Positions 8,483 through 16,100 of a DNA stretch of 25,758 nt are shown piece after piece. The stretch is taken from NCBI GenBank assembly GCA_035293245.1, contig DATDOO010000081.1:1-25758 (forward strand), given 5' to 3'. Below the pieces are notes generated by a model that had not been told where the DNA came from, did no database searches, and saw nothing but the letters and a program-made list of their open reading frames with translations. Position 1 is the stretch's first letter. Every line of letters begins with the position of its first letter. This DNA comes from DATDOO01 sp035293245 (GTDB taxonomy: Bacteria; Pseudomonadota; Gammaproteobacteria; Methylococcales; Methylococcaceae). Made by a program: the position numbers and the translations under genes.

Positions 8483-9073
8483 TCAGCCGGCGAAATTCTT
8501 CGCCACGAAATCCCAGTTGACCAGTTTCCAGAAGGATTCCAGGTAGTTGGGGCGGCTGTTGCGGTAGTCGATGTAATAGGCGTGCTCCCACACGTCGCAG
8601 GTGAGCAGCGCCTTGTTGTCCGTGGTGAGCGGCGTGGCGGCATTGCCGGTGGAAACCAGGTCGAGGCTGCCGTCCGGTTTTTTCACCAGCCAGGCCCAGC
8701 CGGAACCGAAGGTGCCGATCGCGCACTGGGTGAAGGCTTTCTTGAATTCGTCGAAGGAGCCCCACTTGGCGTCGATGGCCGCGGCCAGCGCGCCGGAAGG
8801 CTTGCGCCCCAGGGCGGTGGGGTTGGGCGCCAGTCCGAACCAGTAGAACGTATGGTTCCAGACCTGCGCAGCGTTGTTGAACAGGCCGCCGGACGACTTC
8901 TTCACGATGTCTTCCAGCGACAGGTTCTCGAACTCGGTGCCCGCAATGAGGTTGTTCAGGTTGGTAACGTAGGTCTGATGATGCTTGCCGTAGTGGTATT
9001 CCAGGGTTTCGGCGGAAATATGCGGCGCCAGGGCGTCCTTGGCGTACGGCAATTCGGGTAGTTGGTGAGCCAT
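8483..9073 (-). CDS. sodB: Iron superoxide dismutase
   Basis: A 196-residue cytoplasmic Fe-type superoxide dismutase, converting superoxide to hydrogen peroxide and oxygen. All four metal ligands are visible: His27 (YHYGKHH), His74 (WNHTFYW), Asp160 and His164 (DVWEHAYY). Gln70 in NNAAQVWNH is the outer-sphere glutamine position typical of the iron enzymes. Length equals the family norm. The ATG at 9073 is chosen over an in-frame upstream GTG (start at 9106) because AGGAGA precedes it at the right distance and MAHQLPELPY is the standard FeSOD N-terminus. It has its own candidate promoter and no close upstream partner, as is usual for sodB. Confidence 0.97.
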   Translation of the reverse strand: MAHQLPELPYAKDALAPHISAETLEYHYGKHHQTYVTNLNNLIAGTEFENLSLEDIVKKSSGGLFNNAAQVWNHTFYWFGLAPNPTALGRKPSGALAAAIDAKWGSFDEFKKAFTQCAIGTFGSGWAWLVKKPDGSLDLVSTGNAATPLTTDNKALLTCDVWEHAYYIDYRNSRPNYLESFWKLVNWDFVAKNFAG

Positions 9074-9121
9074 GTCGATTCTCCTGAAGTGGACGGGAAT
9101 AACCAAGTTAAATGGTAGGTT

Positions 9122-9150
9122 AGTGTAGCAGTCCGCGTGAATGGATTGAA
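9122..9150 (-). promoter_or_regulatory. Candidate sigma-70 promoter of sodB
   Basis: On the minus strand, TTCAAT (9145-9150) and TACACT (9122-9127) are separated by exactly 17 bases. Transcription would start near 9115, giving a leader of about 40 bases before the sodB ATG. No obvious Fur box was seen. Confidence 0.5.
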
Positions 9151-9157
9151 GGGCGGA

Positions 9158-11212
9158 TCACACGCGGAAACGGCCGATCTGCTCCTTGATGCGTCCCGCC
9201 AATTTTGCCAGTTGCTCGCTGGAAGCAGCGATGTCCCGGGCGCCGAATACGGTCTGCTGACCGATGCCGGACACCGCGGAGATATTGGCGTTGACCGATT
9301 CTACTACCTTGCTTTGTTCGCCGGCGGCATGGGCGATCTGGCTGTTCATGTCGCTGATGCGGGAAACCGATTGGGTAATGGTGTCCAGGGACAGGCGGGT
9401 GCCTTCGGCCTCCGCCACGCAGTGGCGCGCCTGGTTGCGCCCTTCGTTCATGGCGACGACGGCGTTGGCGATGCCGGCTTGCAGGCGTTCGGTGGACTCG
9501 CGGATCTCCTGGGTGGATTGCTGGGTGCGGCTGGCCAGGGTGCGCACCTCGTCGGCCACGACGGCAAAGCCCCGGCCCTGTTCGCCGGCGCGCGCAGCCT
9601 CGATGGCGGCGTTCAAGGCCAGGAGGTTGGTCTGTTCGGCGATGCCCTTGATGACATCCAGCACCACGTTGATGCTGGCGCTGTCGTCCACGACGCGCTG
9701 CACCACGCTGGCGGTGTTTTCCACGTCGTTCGCTAGATTGTGGATGATGCCGATGGTCTGCTCCACCACCTTCCGGCCGTCGCCGGCTTCGCGATTCGCC
9801 TGGTTGGCGGCGCTGGACGCCTCAATGGCGCTGCGGGCGATTTCCTGGGCGGTGGCCGACATCTCCTCCATGGCGCTGGCAACCTGGTCGGTTTCGCTGT
9901 GCTGACGCAGCATGTTGTCCTGGGTGTTATCGATGATGATGACCAGATTGCCGGCGGAATTGGCGACGATGTCCACGGAATCGACCACTTCCCGCATCAG
10001 GGTGCGCAAGGAGCCGACCGCCTGGCTGAACGACATGGACGCGGCGCCCAGTTCGTCCGTGGCCGGATCGTCCAGGGTTGCGGTGAGATCGCCCTGCGCC
10101 AGGCGGCTGGAAAAGTTTTGCAGGCCGGCCACGGAGTGGTTGACCACCTGATAGAAGGCGCCGAATAAATAAAGGATGGCCAGCGATACGATGCCGCCGC
10201 TACCCAGGAGCAGCATGTTTTGCCGCCGGTGGCCGCGAATGCGTGTTTCCAGGAGTTGCTTAACTTGCGGCGCGATGGCGGCGCCGAACCGGAATTCCTC
10301 GTCTATGGCGGCGCTGGCGCGGTTGAAGTATTCCATCCCTGCGCGGGCGGCGGCATCGCGGTCGATGTCGGCCTCGGCCTTGCCGCTGATTTCCTTGATG
10401 GTTCGATCGACCAACTGCAGGAAATCCTTGACGTGGGTGACGGTCGCTTCCTGCTGGACGCGCAAGGCACTTTCCAGCGTCTTGTTGCGCTCGAACACCA
10501 TGCCGAGCGCGTGGTGCAGCGGCTGTTTCACGGATTTGATCGCGCCCGACAAGCTGTTGATTTGAATCTGCTCGTCCACGGTCAGCGTGCCTTTGCTGAT
10601 CGCCGCCGTGCCCGACGCGCGCGCCTGGCCCAGGTATTCGGTCAGGGCCGGCAACTTGTTGACCAAAATATCGAGGAGATGGTAAGCCTCCACTTCCGGG
10701 TCGAGAATCAGGTTGGAAGCCGTGCCGATCGACTCGTTGAATCGCAGCAATTTTTCGATCAGCGCCGTGTGCTCCTTGAAGCTCTCGGCAGGAGTCATTT
10801 TCCGGTACTGGCTCCGCAATGTTTCCCATTCGTTGCGGATGACGTGCCACTCCCGGCTCGTGCCGAACTCCTCGCCCAACTCCCCGTCGAACCGGTCGAG
10901 TTGCGTCGCCACTTTCGCAATTTCCGCCTCTTTGTCGCGCAGCTTGTCTGCGAAGGAGGCATTGCCGCTCAGCAAACCCGCCGACATGCCGCGGTGCTGC
11001 TGGAACAGGCGCAGGAGGTCGTACATGGGCTCGAAGTAGCGCAGCCCATTGATTTCCTTCTCGGCGAAGCGCACTTGGCTGTTGCCTTCCTGGACGATGA
11101 GATAACTGCTGTATGCCAGGAATGGAAGAAAGAGGCTGGCCAACAGGGCGAATTTGACCGGGTAAGTCAGGCGGCGCATTAGGGCAACGCCGGGAGCGAG
11201 CAAGGCATTCAT
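9158..11212 (-). CDS. Methyl-accepting chemotaxis protein with periplasmic NIT-like sensor domain
   Basis: A 684-residue chemoreceptor that signals through CheA/CheW. TM1 is at about residues 19-40. The large periplasmic region contains QQHRGMSAGLLSG, the start pattern of nitrate/nitrite-sensing (NIT) domains, so an anion or small-molecule ligand is plausible. TM2 lies at about 332-355, followed by a HAMP-like stretch. The cytoplasmic signalling domain has the conserved tip around residue 530 (AEQTNLLALNAAIEAARAGE, then GFAVVADEVR). No C-terminal CheR-binding pentapeptide is present; the protein ends in GRFRV. The ATG at 11212 is preferred over an open extension to 11353 because a GGAG site precedes it and a basic residue cluster directly precedes TM1. 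It is divergent from argA. No che or flagellar genes are in the window. Confidence 0.94.
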   Translation of the reverse strand: MNALLAPGVALMRRLTYPVKFALLASLFLPFLAYSSYLIVQEGNSQVRFAEKEINGLRYFEPMYDLLRLFQQHRGMSAGLLSGNASFADKLRDKEAEIAKVATQLDRFDGELGEEFGTSREWHVIRNEWETLRSQYRKMTPAESFKEHTALIEKLLRFNESIGTASNLILDPEVEAYHLLDILVNKLPALTEYLGQARASGTAAISKGTLTVDEQIQINSLSGAIKSVKQPLHHALGMVFERNKTLESALRVQQEATVTHVKDFLQLVDRTIKEISGKAEADIDRDAAARAGMEYFNRASAAIDEEFRFGAAIAPQVKQLLETRIRGHRRQNMLLLGSGGIVSLAILYLFGAFYQVVNHSVAGLQNFSSRLAQGDLTATLDDPATDELGAASMSFSQAVGSLRTLMREVVDSVDIVANSAGNLVIIIDNTQDNMLRQHSETDQVASAMEEMSATAQEIARSAIEASSAANQANREAGDGRKVVEQTIGIIHNLANDVENTASVVQRVVDDSASINVVLDVIKGIAEQTNLLALNAAIEAARAGEQGRGFAVVADEVRTLASRTQQSTQEIRESTERLQAGIANAVVAMNEGRNQARHCVAEAEGTRLSLDTITQSVSRISDMNSQIAHAAGEQSKVVESVNANISAVSGIGQQTVFGARDIAASSEQLAKLAGRIKEQIGRFRV

Positions 11213-11292
11213 GGGGTATCTCCGAAACGTTGAGCAGCGAAAGATAAGGAAAGAATTTTCGCCCGATCTTCTTTCCGATTCGCCGTAATCGT

Positions 11293-11298
11293 TACAAT
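11293..11298 (+). promoter_or_regulatory. Candidate -10 element for argA
   Basis: TACAAT lies 35 bases before the argA start, within the 121-base divergent gap to the chemoreceptor gene. The -35 region (around 11271-11277, CTTTCCG) is a weak match. Confidence 0.4.
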
Positions 11299-11333
11299 GA
11301 CACAGAACAGCGCCTGTTTCGAGATTTCCCGCC

Positions 11334-12665
11334 TTGCAATCCGAATCCTCCAACTTAGCCTTCGTCCGCTGGTTTCGCGCCTCGTCCCCTTACATTCACG
11401 CCCACCGGGGGCGGACGTTCGTGGTGTCTTTCGGCGGCGAACTGGCGACCGAACCTTTGTTCGCCCATCTCGTCCACGACTTCGCCCTGCTGGACGCCCT
11501 GGGCGTGCGCCTGGTGCTGGTGCACGGCATCCGCCCGCAGATCGAGGAGCGGCTCGCCTTGCGCGGCGCTGGCTCCCGCTACAAGGACGGACTGAGGATT
11601 ACCGACGCCACCGCCCTGCAATGCGTCAAGGAAGCTGCGGGACTGGTGCGGGTGGAAATCGAGGCGCTGCTGTCCATGGGGCTGGCCAATTCGCCCATGG
11701 CCGGCGTGCGGGTGCGCGTGGCTTCGGGGAACTTCGTCGTCGCCAAGCCCATCGGTATCCGCGACGGCGTGGATTTCGGGCATACCGGAACCGTGCGGCG
11801 CGTGGATGCGGAAGCGATCCGCTCCCAGCTCGGGCAAGGCAACGTGGTGCTGCTTTCGCCCGTCGGCTATTCGCCGACCGGGGAGGCGTTCAATCTCAGT
11901 GCCGAGGAAGTTGCCACGGAGGTCGCCATTGCCCTGCACGCCGACAAGCTGCTGCTGCTTCTGGTAGGGGAGGGCGTCAAGGACTCAGCGGGACAGTCCG
12001 TTGCGCAACTCACCGCCGCCGAGGCGGAGAAACGGCTGGCCGAATCGGCCGGGTTGGACGCCGGCTTGCGGCGGCATCTCACGGCGGCGGTGCGTGCCTG
12101 CCGGAACGGCGTGGCGCGCGCGCACCTCATCGAGCACGCCCAGGACGGCGCGTTGCTGCAGGAACTGTTCACCCGCGACGGGCGCGGCACGCTGGTCAGC
12201 CGCGAACCCTTCGAGACCTTGCGTCCCGCTGCGCTGGACGATGTGGGCGGCATCCTCGAACTCATCGCCCCGCTGGAAACCCAAGGCGTTCTGACCCGCC
12301 GCACCCGCGAGCGGCTGGAAATGGACATCGGCGATTACGTCGTCATCGAGCGCGACGGCATGGTGGCCGGCTGCGCGGCGTTCCACGAATACGCAAGCGA
12401 CCAGGCCGGCGAACTGGCCTGCCTCGCCGTGCACCCGGAGTACCGGGGCGCCAAGCGCGGCGTCCGCCTGCTGGAAGACGTCGAGCGGCGCGCCCGCACG
12501 GCCGGCTGCACGCGCCTGTTCGCGCTCACCACCCAGACCGAGCATTGGTTCCGCGAGCACGGTTTCGTGACCGCCGGGCCGCAAGACCTCCCCGAACCCC
12601 GCCGCGCCCGGTACGACGCGAACCGCAATTCGCGCGTGCTGGTGAAACCTTTGCAATCGGATTGA
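11334..12665 (+). CDS. argA: N-acetylglutamate synthase (ArgA type)
   Basis: A 443-residue enzyme transferring acetyl from acetyl-CoA to glutamate, the first step of arginine synthesis. The N-terminal amino-acid-kinase-like domain (about 25-260) carries FVVSFGGEL and LVLVHGIRPQI, the arginine-sensing half in this family. The C-terminal GNAT acetyltransferase domain (about 290-440) includes LACLAVHPEYRGAKRG, the acetyl-CoA loop pattern, and LTTQTEHWFREHGF. Length agrees with classical bifunctional-looking ArgA (about 440). Start: an in-frame stop at 11298-11300 and no upstream ATG force a TTG start at 11334; the conserved FVRWFRASSPYIHAHRG block near the N-terminus supports it. Arginine feedback inhibition is expected from the family. 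Followed 5 bases later by cpdA. Confidence 0.95.
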   Translation: MQSESSNLAFVRWFRASSPYIHAHRGRTFVVSFGGELATEPLFAHLVHDFALLDALGVRLVLVHGIRPQIEERLALRGAGSRYKDGLRITDATALQCVKEAAGLVRVEIEALLSMGLANSPMAGVRVRVASGNFVVAKPIGIRDGVDFGHTGTVRRVDAEAIRSQLGQGNVVLLSPVGYSPTGEAFNLSAEEVATEVAIALHADKLLLLLVGEGVKDSAGQSVAQLTAAEAEKRLAESAGLDAGLRRHLTAAVRACRNGVARAHLIEHAQDGALLQELFTRDGRGTLVSREPFETLRPAALDDVGGILELIAPLETQGVLTRRTRERLEMDIGDYVVIERDGMVAGCAAFHEYASDQAGELACLAVHPEYRGAKRGVRLLEDVERRARTAGCTRLFALTTQTEHWFREHGFVTAGPQDLPEPRRARYDANRNSRVLVKPLQSD

Positions 12666-12670
12666 GCGGG

Positions 12671-13426
12671 ATGTCCGCGCTGCGCATCCTGCATCTGACC
12701 GACACCCACATTCTGGCCGAGCCGGGCCAGACGCTCTACGGCGTGGACACGTACGGGCGCACGGCCGCGCTGTTGGATCACGTCCGCCGCACGGCGGGGG
12801 CGCCCGATCTCGCCGTGCTCAGCGGCGATTGCGTGGATACGCCGTCCGCCGCGGCCTATGGCTGCCTCAAGGCGTTGCTCGCCGAACATCTGGCGGCGCC
12901 CTGCCTGATCCTGCCGGGAAACCATGACGATCCCATGCTGCTGAAAGCGATGTTCCCCGACGCCGCGGTTCCGCAAGCCATCCGCGACAACTGGCTTTTC
13001 GTCCTGCTGGACAGCACCCGCCCGGATTCCCCGTCCGGCATGCTGTCGGACGCCGAATTGGCGCGGCTGGAAGCCACGCTGGCCGAACATCCCGCGCAGC
13101 ACGCGCTGATCGCCCTGCATCATCATCCGCTGCCGGTCGGCAGTCCGTGGATGGATGCCATGGGACTGGCGGAGGACAGCGCCGCCCGCCTGCTGGAAAT
13201 CCTTCGCCGCAGCGGCAACGTGCGCTTGGTGTTGTGCGGCCATGCGCACCAGGAACACGCATGGACGCGGCACGGCGTGCCTCTGTTTGTTACCCCGTCC
13301 AGCACGGTCCAGTTCCAGCCGGGTTGCGACGCCTTTACGCTGGACCGCCTGCCGCCCGGCTGCCGATGGCTGGAACTCTGCCCGGACGGCGGCTTCTCCA
13401 GCCGGCTCATCTGGCTGCCCGAATGA
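12671..13426 (+). CDS. cpdA: 3',5'-cyclic AMP phosphodiesterase (Icc/CpdA)
   Basis: A 251-residue class III metallophosphoesterase that hydrolyses cAMP to AMP. The metal-binding motifs are all present in order: DTH (Asp11, His13), GD (Asp53), GNHD (83-86), HHHP (150-153) and GHAH (190-193). The LYGVDTY segment after the first motif and the TPSSTVQFQPGC segment near the end are characteristic of CpdA rather than of other metallophosphoesterases. ATG at 12671 follows argA by 5 bases with GAGCGGG before it. Co-transcription with argA, and perhaps queF, is likely, although the three act in different pathways. Confidence 0.93.
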   Translation: MSALRILHLTDTHILAEPGQTLYGVDTYGRTAALLDHVRRTAGAPDLAVLSGDCVDTPSAAAYGCLKALLAEHLAAPCLILPGNHDDPMLLKAMFPDAAVPQAIRDNWLFVLLDSTRPDSPSGMLSDAELARLEATLAEHPAQHALIALHHHPLPVGSPWMDAMGLAEDSAARLLEILRRSGNVRLVLCGHAHQEHAWTRHGVPLFVTPSSTVQFQPGCDAFTLDRLPPGCRWLELCPDGGFSSRLIWLPE

Positions 13427-13433
13427 CTTACAA

Positions 13434-13463
13434 TGCGGGTTTTCCAGCCTATCCCCACCCGCA
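13434..13463 (+). promoter_or_regulatory. Inverted repeat immediately before the queF start
   Basis: TGCGGGT (13434-13440) and ACCCGCA (13457-13463) can pair, ending 3 bases before the queF ATG. No clear Shine-Dalgarno sequence is visible, so this stem may limit ribosome access. It does not match a preQ1 riboswitch. Confidence 0.3.
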
Positions 13464-13466
13464 GCG

Positions 13467-13856
13467 ATGACCACCCGTCCCAGCAAGCAACTTGAAGTCT
13501 TCGACAATCCCCAGACCGATCGCGATTACACCATCCGCATCGAAATTCCCGAATTCACCTGCCTGTGCCCGAAAACCGGCCAGCCGGATTTTGCCACCCT
13601 CCTGCTGGAGTACGTGCCGGACCGGCAGTGCGTGGAGCTGAAATCCCTCAAGCTGTACGTGTGGTCGTTCCGCGACGAAGGCGCCTTCCACGAGGCGGTC
13701 GCCAACCGCATCCTCGACGATCTGGCCGCTGCGACCCAGCCGCGCTTCATGCGCCTCACCGCCCGGTTCAATGTGCGCGGCGGTATTTACACCACGGTGG
13801 TCGTGGAGAAGCGAAGGGACGGGTGGCAGGCACCGGCGCCCGTGCAACTGCCCTGA
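13467..13856 (+). CDS. queF: NADPH-dependent 7-cyano-7-deazaguanine reductase
   Basis: A 129-residue single-domain QueF (short, YkvM type), reducing preQ0 to preQ1 with two NADPH in queuosine tRNA modification. The diagnostic segment FTCLCPKTGQPDF contains the active-site Cys34, which forms the thioimide with the substrate, and Asp41 as proton donor. The substrate-binding ESLKLY-like motif is present as LKSLKLYVWSFRDEGAFHE. Length agrees with the short subgroup. The gene is 40 bases after cpdA, and the ATG start gives the normal N-terminus. No other queuosine genes are in the window. The 3' end faces the mgtC-family gene across a hairpin block. Confidence 0.96.
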   Translation: MTTRPSKQLEVFDNPQTDRDYTIRIEIPEFTCLCPKTGQPDFATLLLEYVPDRQCVELKSLKLYVWSFRDEGAFHEAVANRILDDLAAATQPRFMRLTARFNVRGGIYTTVVVEKRRDGWQAPAPVQLP

Positions 13857-13864
13857 ATCGGCAG

Positions 13865-13991
13865 GCCGCTTTCAATGTGAAAGTCGCGGCAACCTTGGTC
13901 TCCCGCGCCCTGTGGGAGAGGGCCGGGGTGAGGGAAACGGTCATGGCGAGCGCGATTTCATCTTCCGGGGAGACGCGAGCGCCATGACCGT
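13865..13991. terminator. Three-hairpin block between convergent queF and mgtC-family genes
   Basis: Hairpin 1 pairs GCCG+CTTTCA (13865-13874) with TGAAAG...CGGC (13878-13890, 3-base bulge). Hairpin 2 is TCTCCC (13899-13904) with GGGAGA (13914-13919), followed by a GGGCCGGGGTGAGGG tail of a type I recall as a common dispersed intergenic sequence in proteobacteria. Hairpin 3 is the strongest: ACGGTCATGGCG (13937-13948) pairs with CGCCATGACCGT (13980-13991), then a symmetric AG/AG internal loop, then CGCG/CGCG. Its last base overlaps the stop codon of the leftward gene. Lack of T-runs argues against simple intrinsic termination, but the position between convergent 3' ends suggests transcript-end function. 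Confidence 0.5.
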
Positions 13992-14737
13992 CAGTTGCGC
14001 GCGAAAGCGACCTGGAAGTTTTCCACGAAGGGTAATTTCCGCAGTTCCTGCGCCAGATAGGGAATCGAGACGCCCCGGCTGGATTGCGCGATGAGCACCA
14101 GACGCCACTCCAGCTGACCTTCCTTCAGGGCGATGGACGTGGAGCCCGCCGCCACGCGGAAACCCAGCCGCTCGGCGAAACGGTGGATGTCGGTTTCGTC
14201 GGGATCGGTGTCCTTGCGAAAGCGGAGAATCACCGTGGCCGCATGGCGCGACGGTAGCCGGCCTTCGATTTGCCCGCCCCAGATCATCAGCGATGCCGAG
14301 AGCAGGGCCAGCATGATGGCGGCGAAGTAGAAGCCCGCGCCGCACAGAACGCCGATGGCCGAGGAGGCCCAGATGGAGGCCGCGGTGGTCAGCCCGCTGA
14401 TGTTGAAGCCTTCCTTCATGATGACCCCGGCCCCCAGGAAGCCGATGCCGGTGACGATGCCCTGAATGACCCGCGTGGGATCGGCGTAGGCGGTCAGGGG
14501 CGAGAGGCCGCCGAACCAGTAGTGCGGAAAGCCGACGATGACGGTCAGACCCGCCGAGGCCATGCATACCAGGCCGTAAGTGCGCATGCCCGCCGCGCGC
14601 CCGTGGTAGGAGCGTTCGTAACCGACCAGCATGCCCAGCAGCAGCGCCCCCACCATGTTCATCAGGATCAGGATGCTGGCTTCGACCTGCGGGCTCGACC
14701 AGTAAGCGGACAGGGCTTGGATGGAGATTGGATTCAT
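13991..14737 (-). CDS. MgtC/SapB-family inner-membrane protein
   Basis: A 248-residue MgtC-like protein. The N-terminal half has about five hydrophobic helices (roughly 21-40, 53-70, 90-107, 115-133 and 136-153). Family signatures are LLLGMLVGYERSYHGRAAGMR, here split as LVGYER and GRAAGMRTY, and GIGFLGAGVIMKEG (97-110). The soluble C-terminal part (about 165-248) fits the ACT-like domain of full-length MgtC proteins. In pathogens MgtC modulates the F-type ATP synthase and magnesium/phosphate homeostasis; in environmental bacteria the role is unclear. It is the last gene of the leftward series, 42 bases after the ferredoxin gene. No magnesium-sensing leader was seen in that short gap. Confidence 0.9.
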   Translation of the reverse strand: MNPISIQALSAYWSSPQVEASILILMNMVGALLLGMLVGYERSYHGRAAGMRTYGLVCMASAGLTVIVGFPHYWFGGLSPLTAYADPTRVIQGIVTGIGFLGAGVIMKEGFNISGLTTAASIWASSAIGVLCGAGFYFAAIMLALLSASLMIWGGQIEGRLPSRHAATVILRFRKDTDPDETDIHRFAERLGFRVAAGSTSIALKEGQLEWRLVLIAQSSRGVSIPYLAQELRKLPFVENFQVAFARN

Positions 14738-14779
14738 GGGGCGGCCCGTTTCATTGGTTTTCGCTCCGGCCGATCCGCG

Positions 14780-15130
14780 TCAACCCGTGGTGATGCGGAA
14801 TTCCTCGACCGGCCGTCCGCCGACCAGATGTTCCTGGAGGATGCGCTCCAGCACTTCCGGCGTACAGGTGTGGTACCACACCCCGCCCGGATAGACCACG
14901 GCGATCGGGCCCTGCACGCATACCTGCAGACAGTTGGCCTTGGTGCGGTAAATGCCGGTGACGCCTTCCTGCTGCAATTCCTTGATGCGGCGCTTGAGGT
15001 AATCCCAGGACTCCATCCCCTTTTCCGCCGCACAGCACTTCGGTTTGTCGGGGCCGGCGCAAAGGAAGATATGGCGCTGGATGTGGTCGAGGCCCAAGGA
15101 TTCGGCGGCTTTGCGGAGTTCTTCGTTCAT
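14780..15130 (-). CDS. Thioredoxin-fold [2Fe-2S] ferredoxin
   Basis: A 116-residue protein of the thioredoxin-like [2Fe-2S] ferredoxin family (Shethna/NuoE-like fold). Candidate cluster ligands are Cys24 (IFLCAGPDKPKCC, with Cys32/Cys33) and the later pair Cys67 and Cys71 (NCLQVC), the C-x(8-12)-C...C-x3-C layout of the family. The segment QGPIAVVYPGGVWYHTCTPE after the second pair is also typical. It probably shuttles electrons in the cytoplasm; the partner is unknown. It starts 12 bases after the stop of a 46-aa membrane peptide gene and precedes the mgtC-family gene. No strong Shine-Dalgarno is visible, which would fit translation coupled to the upstream small gene. Confidence 0.88.
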   Translation of the reverse strand: MNEELRKAAESLGLDHIQRHIFLCAGPDKPKCCAAEKGMESWDYLKRRIKELQQEGVTGIYRTKANCLQVCVQGPIAVVYPGGVWYHTCTPEVLERILQEHLVGGRPVEEFRITTG

Positions 15131-15142
15131 GTTGTTAAGCCG

Positions 15143-15283
15143 TCAGGTCGGTGATGGGGGGAACCCGCCCGCGGCCAGCCGGACCAGAACGGACACACCC
15201 TCCAGTATCGCCAGGCCGATGAGGAATTCCAGCAGCTTGCGCCAGCCCTTGAGGGGCGGTGGGGCATTCTTTTCTTGCTTCAT
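15143..15283 (-). CDS. 46-aa single-span membrane peptide, coupled to response regulator
   Basis: A small open frame encoding 46 residues: a basic, proline-containing start (MKQEKNAPPPLKGWRK), one hydrophobic helix (LLEFLIGLAILEGVSVLVRL, about residues 17-36) and a short Gly/Pro tail. Its ATG overlaps the TGA of the response regulator in the classic ATGA arrangement (15280-15283), and its stop lies 12 bases before the ferredoxin start. That tight packing, plus the plausible membrane topology (positive N-terminus inside), makes it a likely real gene. No family is recognised. Confidence 0.6.
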   Translation of the reverse strand: MKQEKNAPPPLKGWRKLLEFLIGLAILEGVSVLVRLAAGGFPPSPT

Positions 15284-16080
15284 GCGCGCAGCGCCCGGAT
15301 CAGCATGTCCCGGATGGCCCCCGGGTCGAAAGGCTTGTCGCAGATGGCCGATACGCCGGCCCGCTCGACGCTGGTGAGGCGCGCCACATCGTGCTCGCTG
15401 GTGGTCACGATGATCGGGATGTAGGTATTGCCGATCTCCGTGCGGATGCGCTCGGCCATTTCCCTGCCGTCCATCACCGGCATGTTGAGGTCGGTGATGA
15501 TCACGTCGAAATGCTGCTCGCCGAACAGCCGCAGTCCTTCCTTGCCGTCCTGCGCCATGGCGATGTGGGTAATCCCCACGCTTTCCAGCACCCGTTTCAT
15601 GTGGTTGCGCGCCAAGGTGCTGTCGTCCACCAGCAGGACGTGCAATTCACCGGCGTCGAATTCCTCCAGTTCTATTTCCTGGGGATCGATGTACTCCAGC
15701 GTCGCGCGCAGGGCGCGCTGCAAATCCTCGTGGCAGAACGGCTTGGGCAGAATCGCCACCACGCCCGCCTGACGGATGGGGTCCAATAGGTCGAAATGAC
15801 TCTCGCTGGAAACCAGCATGAACGGCACCGCCTGCAAGTTTTCCGACAGCCGCATGGTGTGCACCAGCTCGGTCGCCGTCATATCGGGCAAGTACATGGC
15901 GCTGACCACCAGGTCGGGCTGGAAACGCCGCATGACGTCCAGCGCTTCCGCACCCGTGGACGCGCCCTCGACGTGGCGGACGCCTTCTTCGTTTAGGCGC
16001 GTGAGGATAACCTTCAGTTGCGTGGCGGATGGCTCCACCAGCAGGATGGACAGATCGCCGATCGTCAGGCCGGTAGACAA
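15280..16080 (-). CDS. Double-receiver response regulator with degenerate first domain
   Basis: A 266-residue protein made of two CheY-like receiver domains and no output domain. The second domain (about 147-266) is intact: Asp152/Asp153, phospho-acceptor Asp197 in IITDLNMPVMDG, Thr226 and Lys249 (CDKPF). The first (about 11-132) has the receiver fold pattern and the KP lysine (LPKPF) but reads VEPS where the acidic pair should be and has Ala61 at the phospho-acceptor position (VVSAMYLPDM), so it should not be phosphorylated in the normal way. Start is TTG at 16080, supported by GAGAG 7 bases upstream; no ATG gives a full first domain. It probably acts through protein contacts. The cognate kinase is not in the window. 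Confidence 0.9.
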   Translation of the reverse strand: MSTGLTIGDLSILLVEPSATQLKVILTRLNEEGVRHVEGASTGAEALDVMRRFQPDLVVSAMYLPDMTATELVHTMRLSENLQAVPFMLVSSESHFDLLDPIRQAGVVAILPKPFCHEDLQRALRATLEYIDPQEIELEEFDAGELHVLLVDDSTLARNHMKRVLESVGITHIAMAQDGKEGLRLFGEQHFDVIITDLNMPVMDGREMAERIRTEIGNTYIPIIVTTSEHDVARLTSVERAGVSAICDKPFDPGAIRDMLIRALRA

Positions 16081-16100
16081 GGTCGGGCTCTCGCAAAAAG

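Noticed and set aside
9074..9106. Longer start for sodB
   Set aside because: AGGAGA lies directly before the ATG at 9073, and the conserved FeSOD N-terminus begins there.
11213..11353. 47-residue N-terminal extension of the chemoreceptor
   Set aside because: The extension is hydrophilic and would bury the promoter region shared with argA; a good ribosome site precedes the ATG at 11212.
13427..13466. preQ1 riboswitch before queF
   Set aside because: The 40-base leader lacks the preQ1 aptamer consensus and has only a simple inverted repeat.
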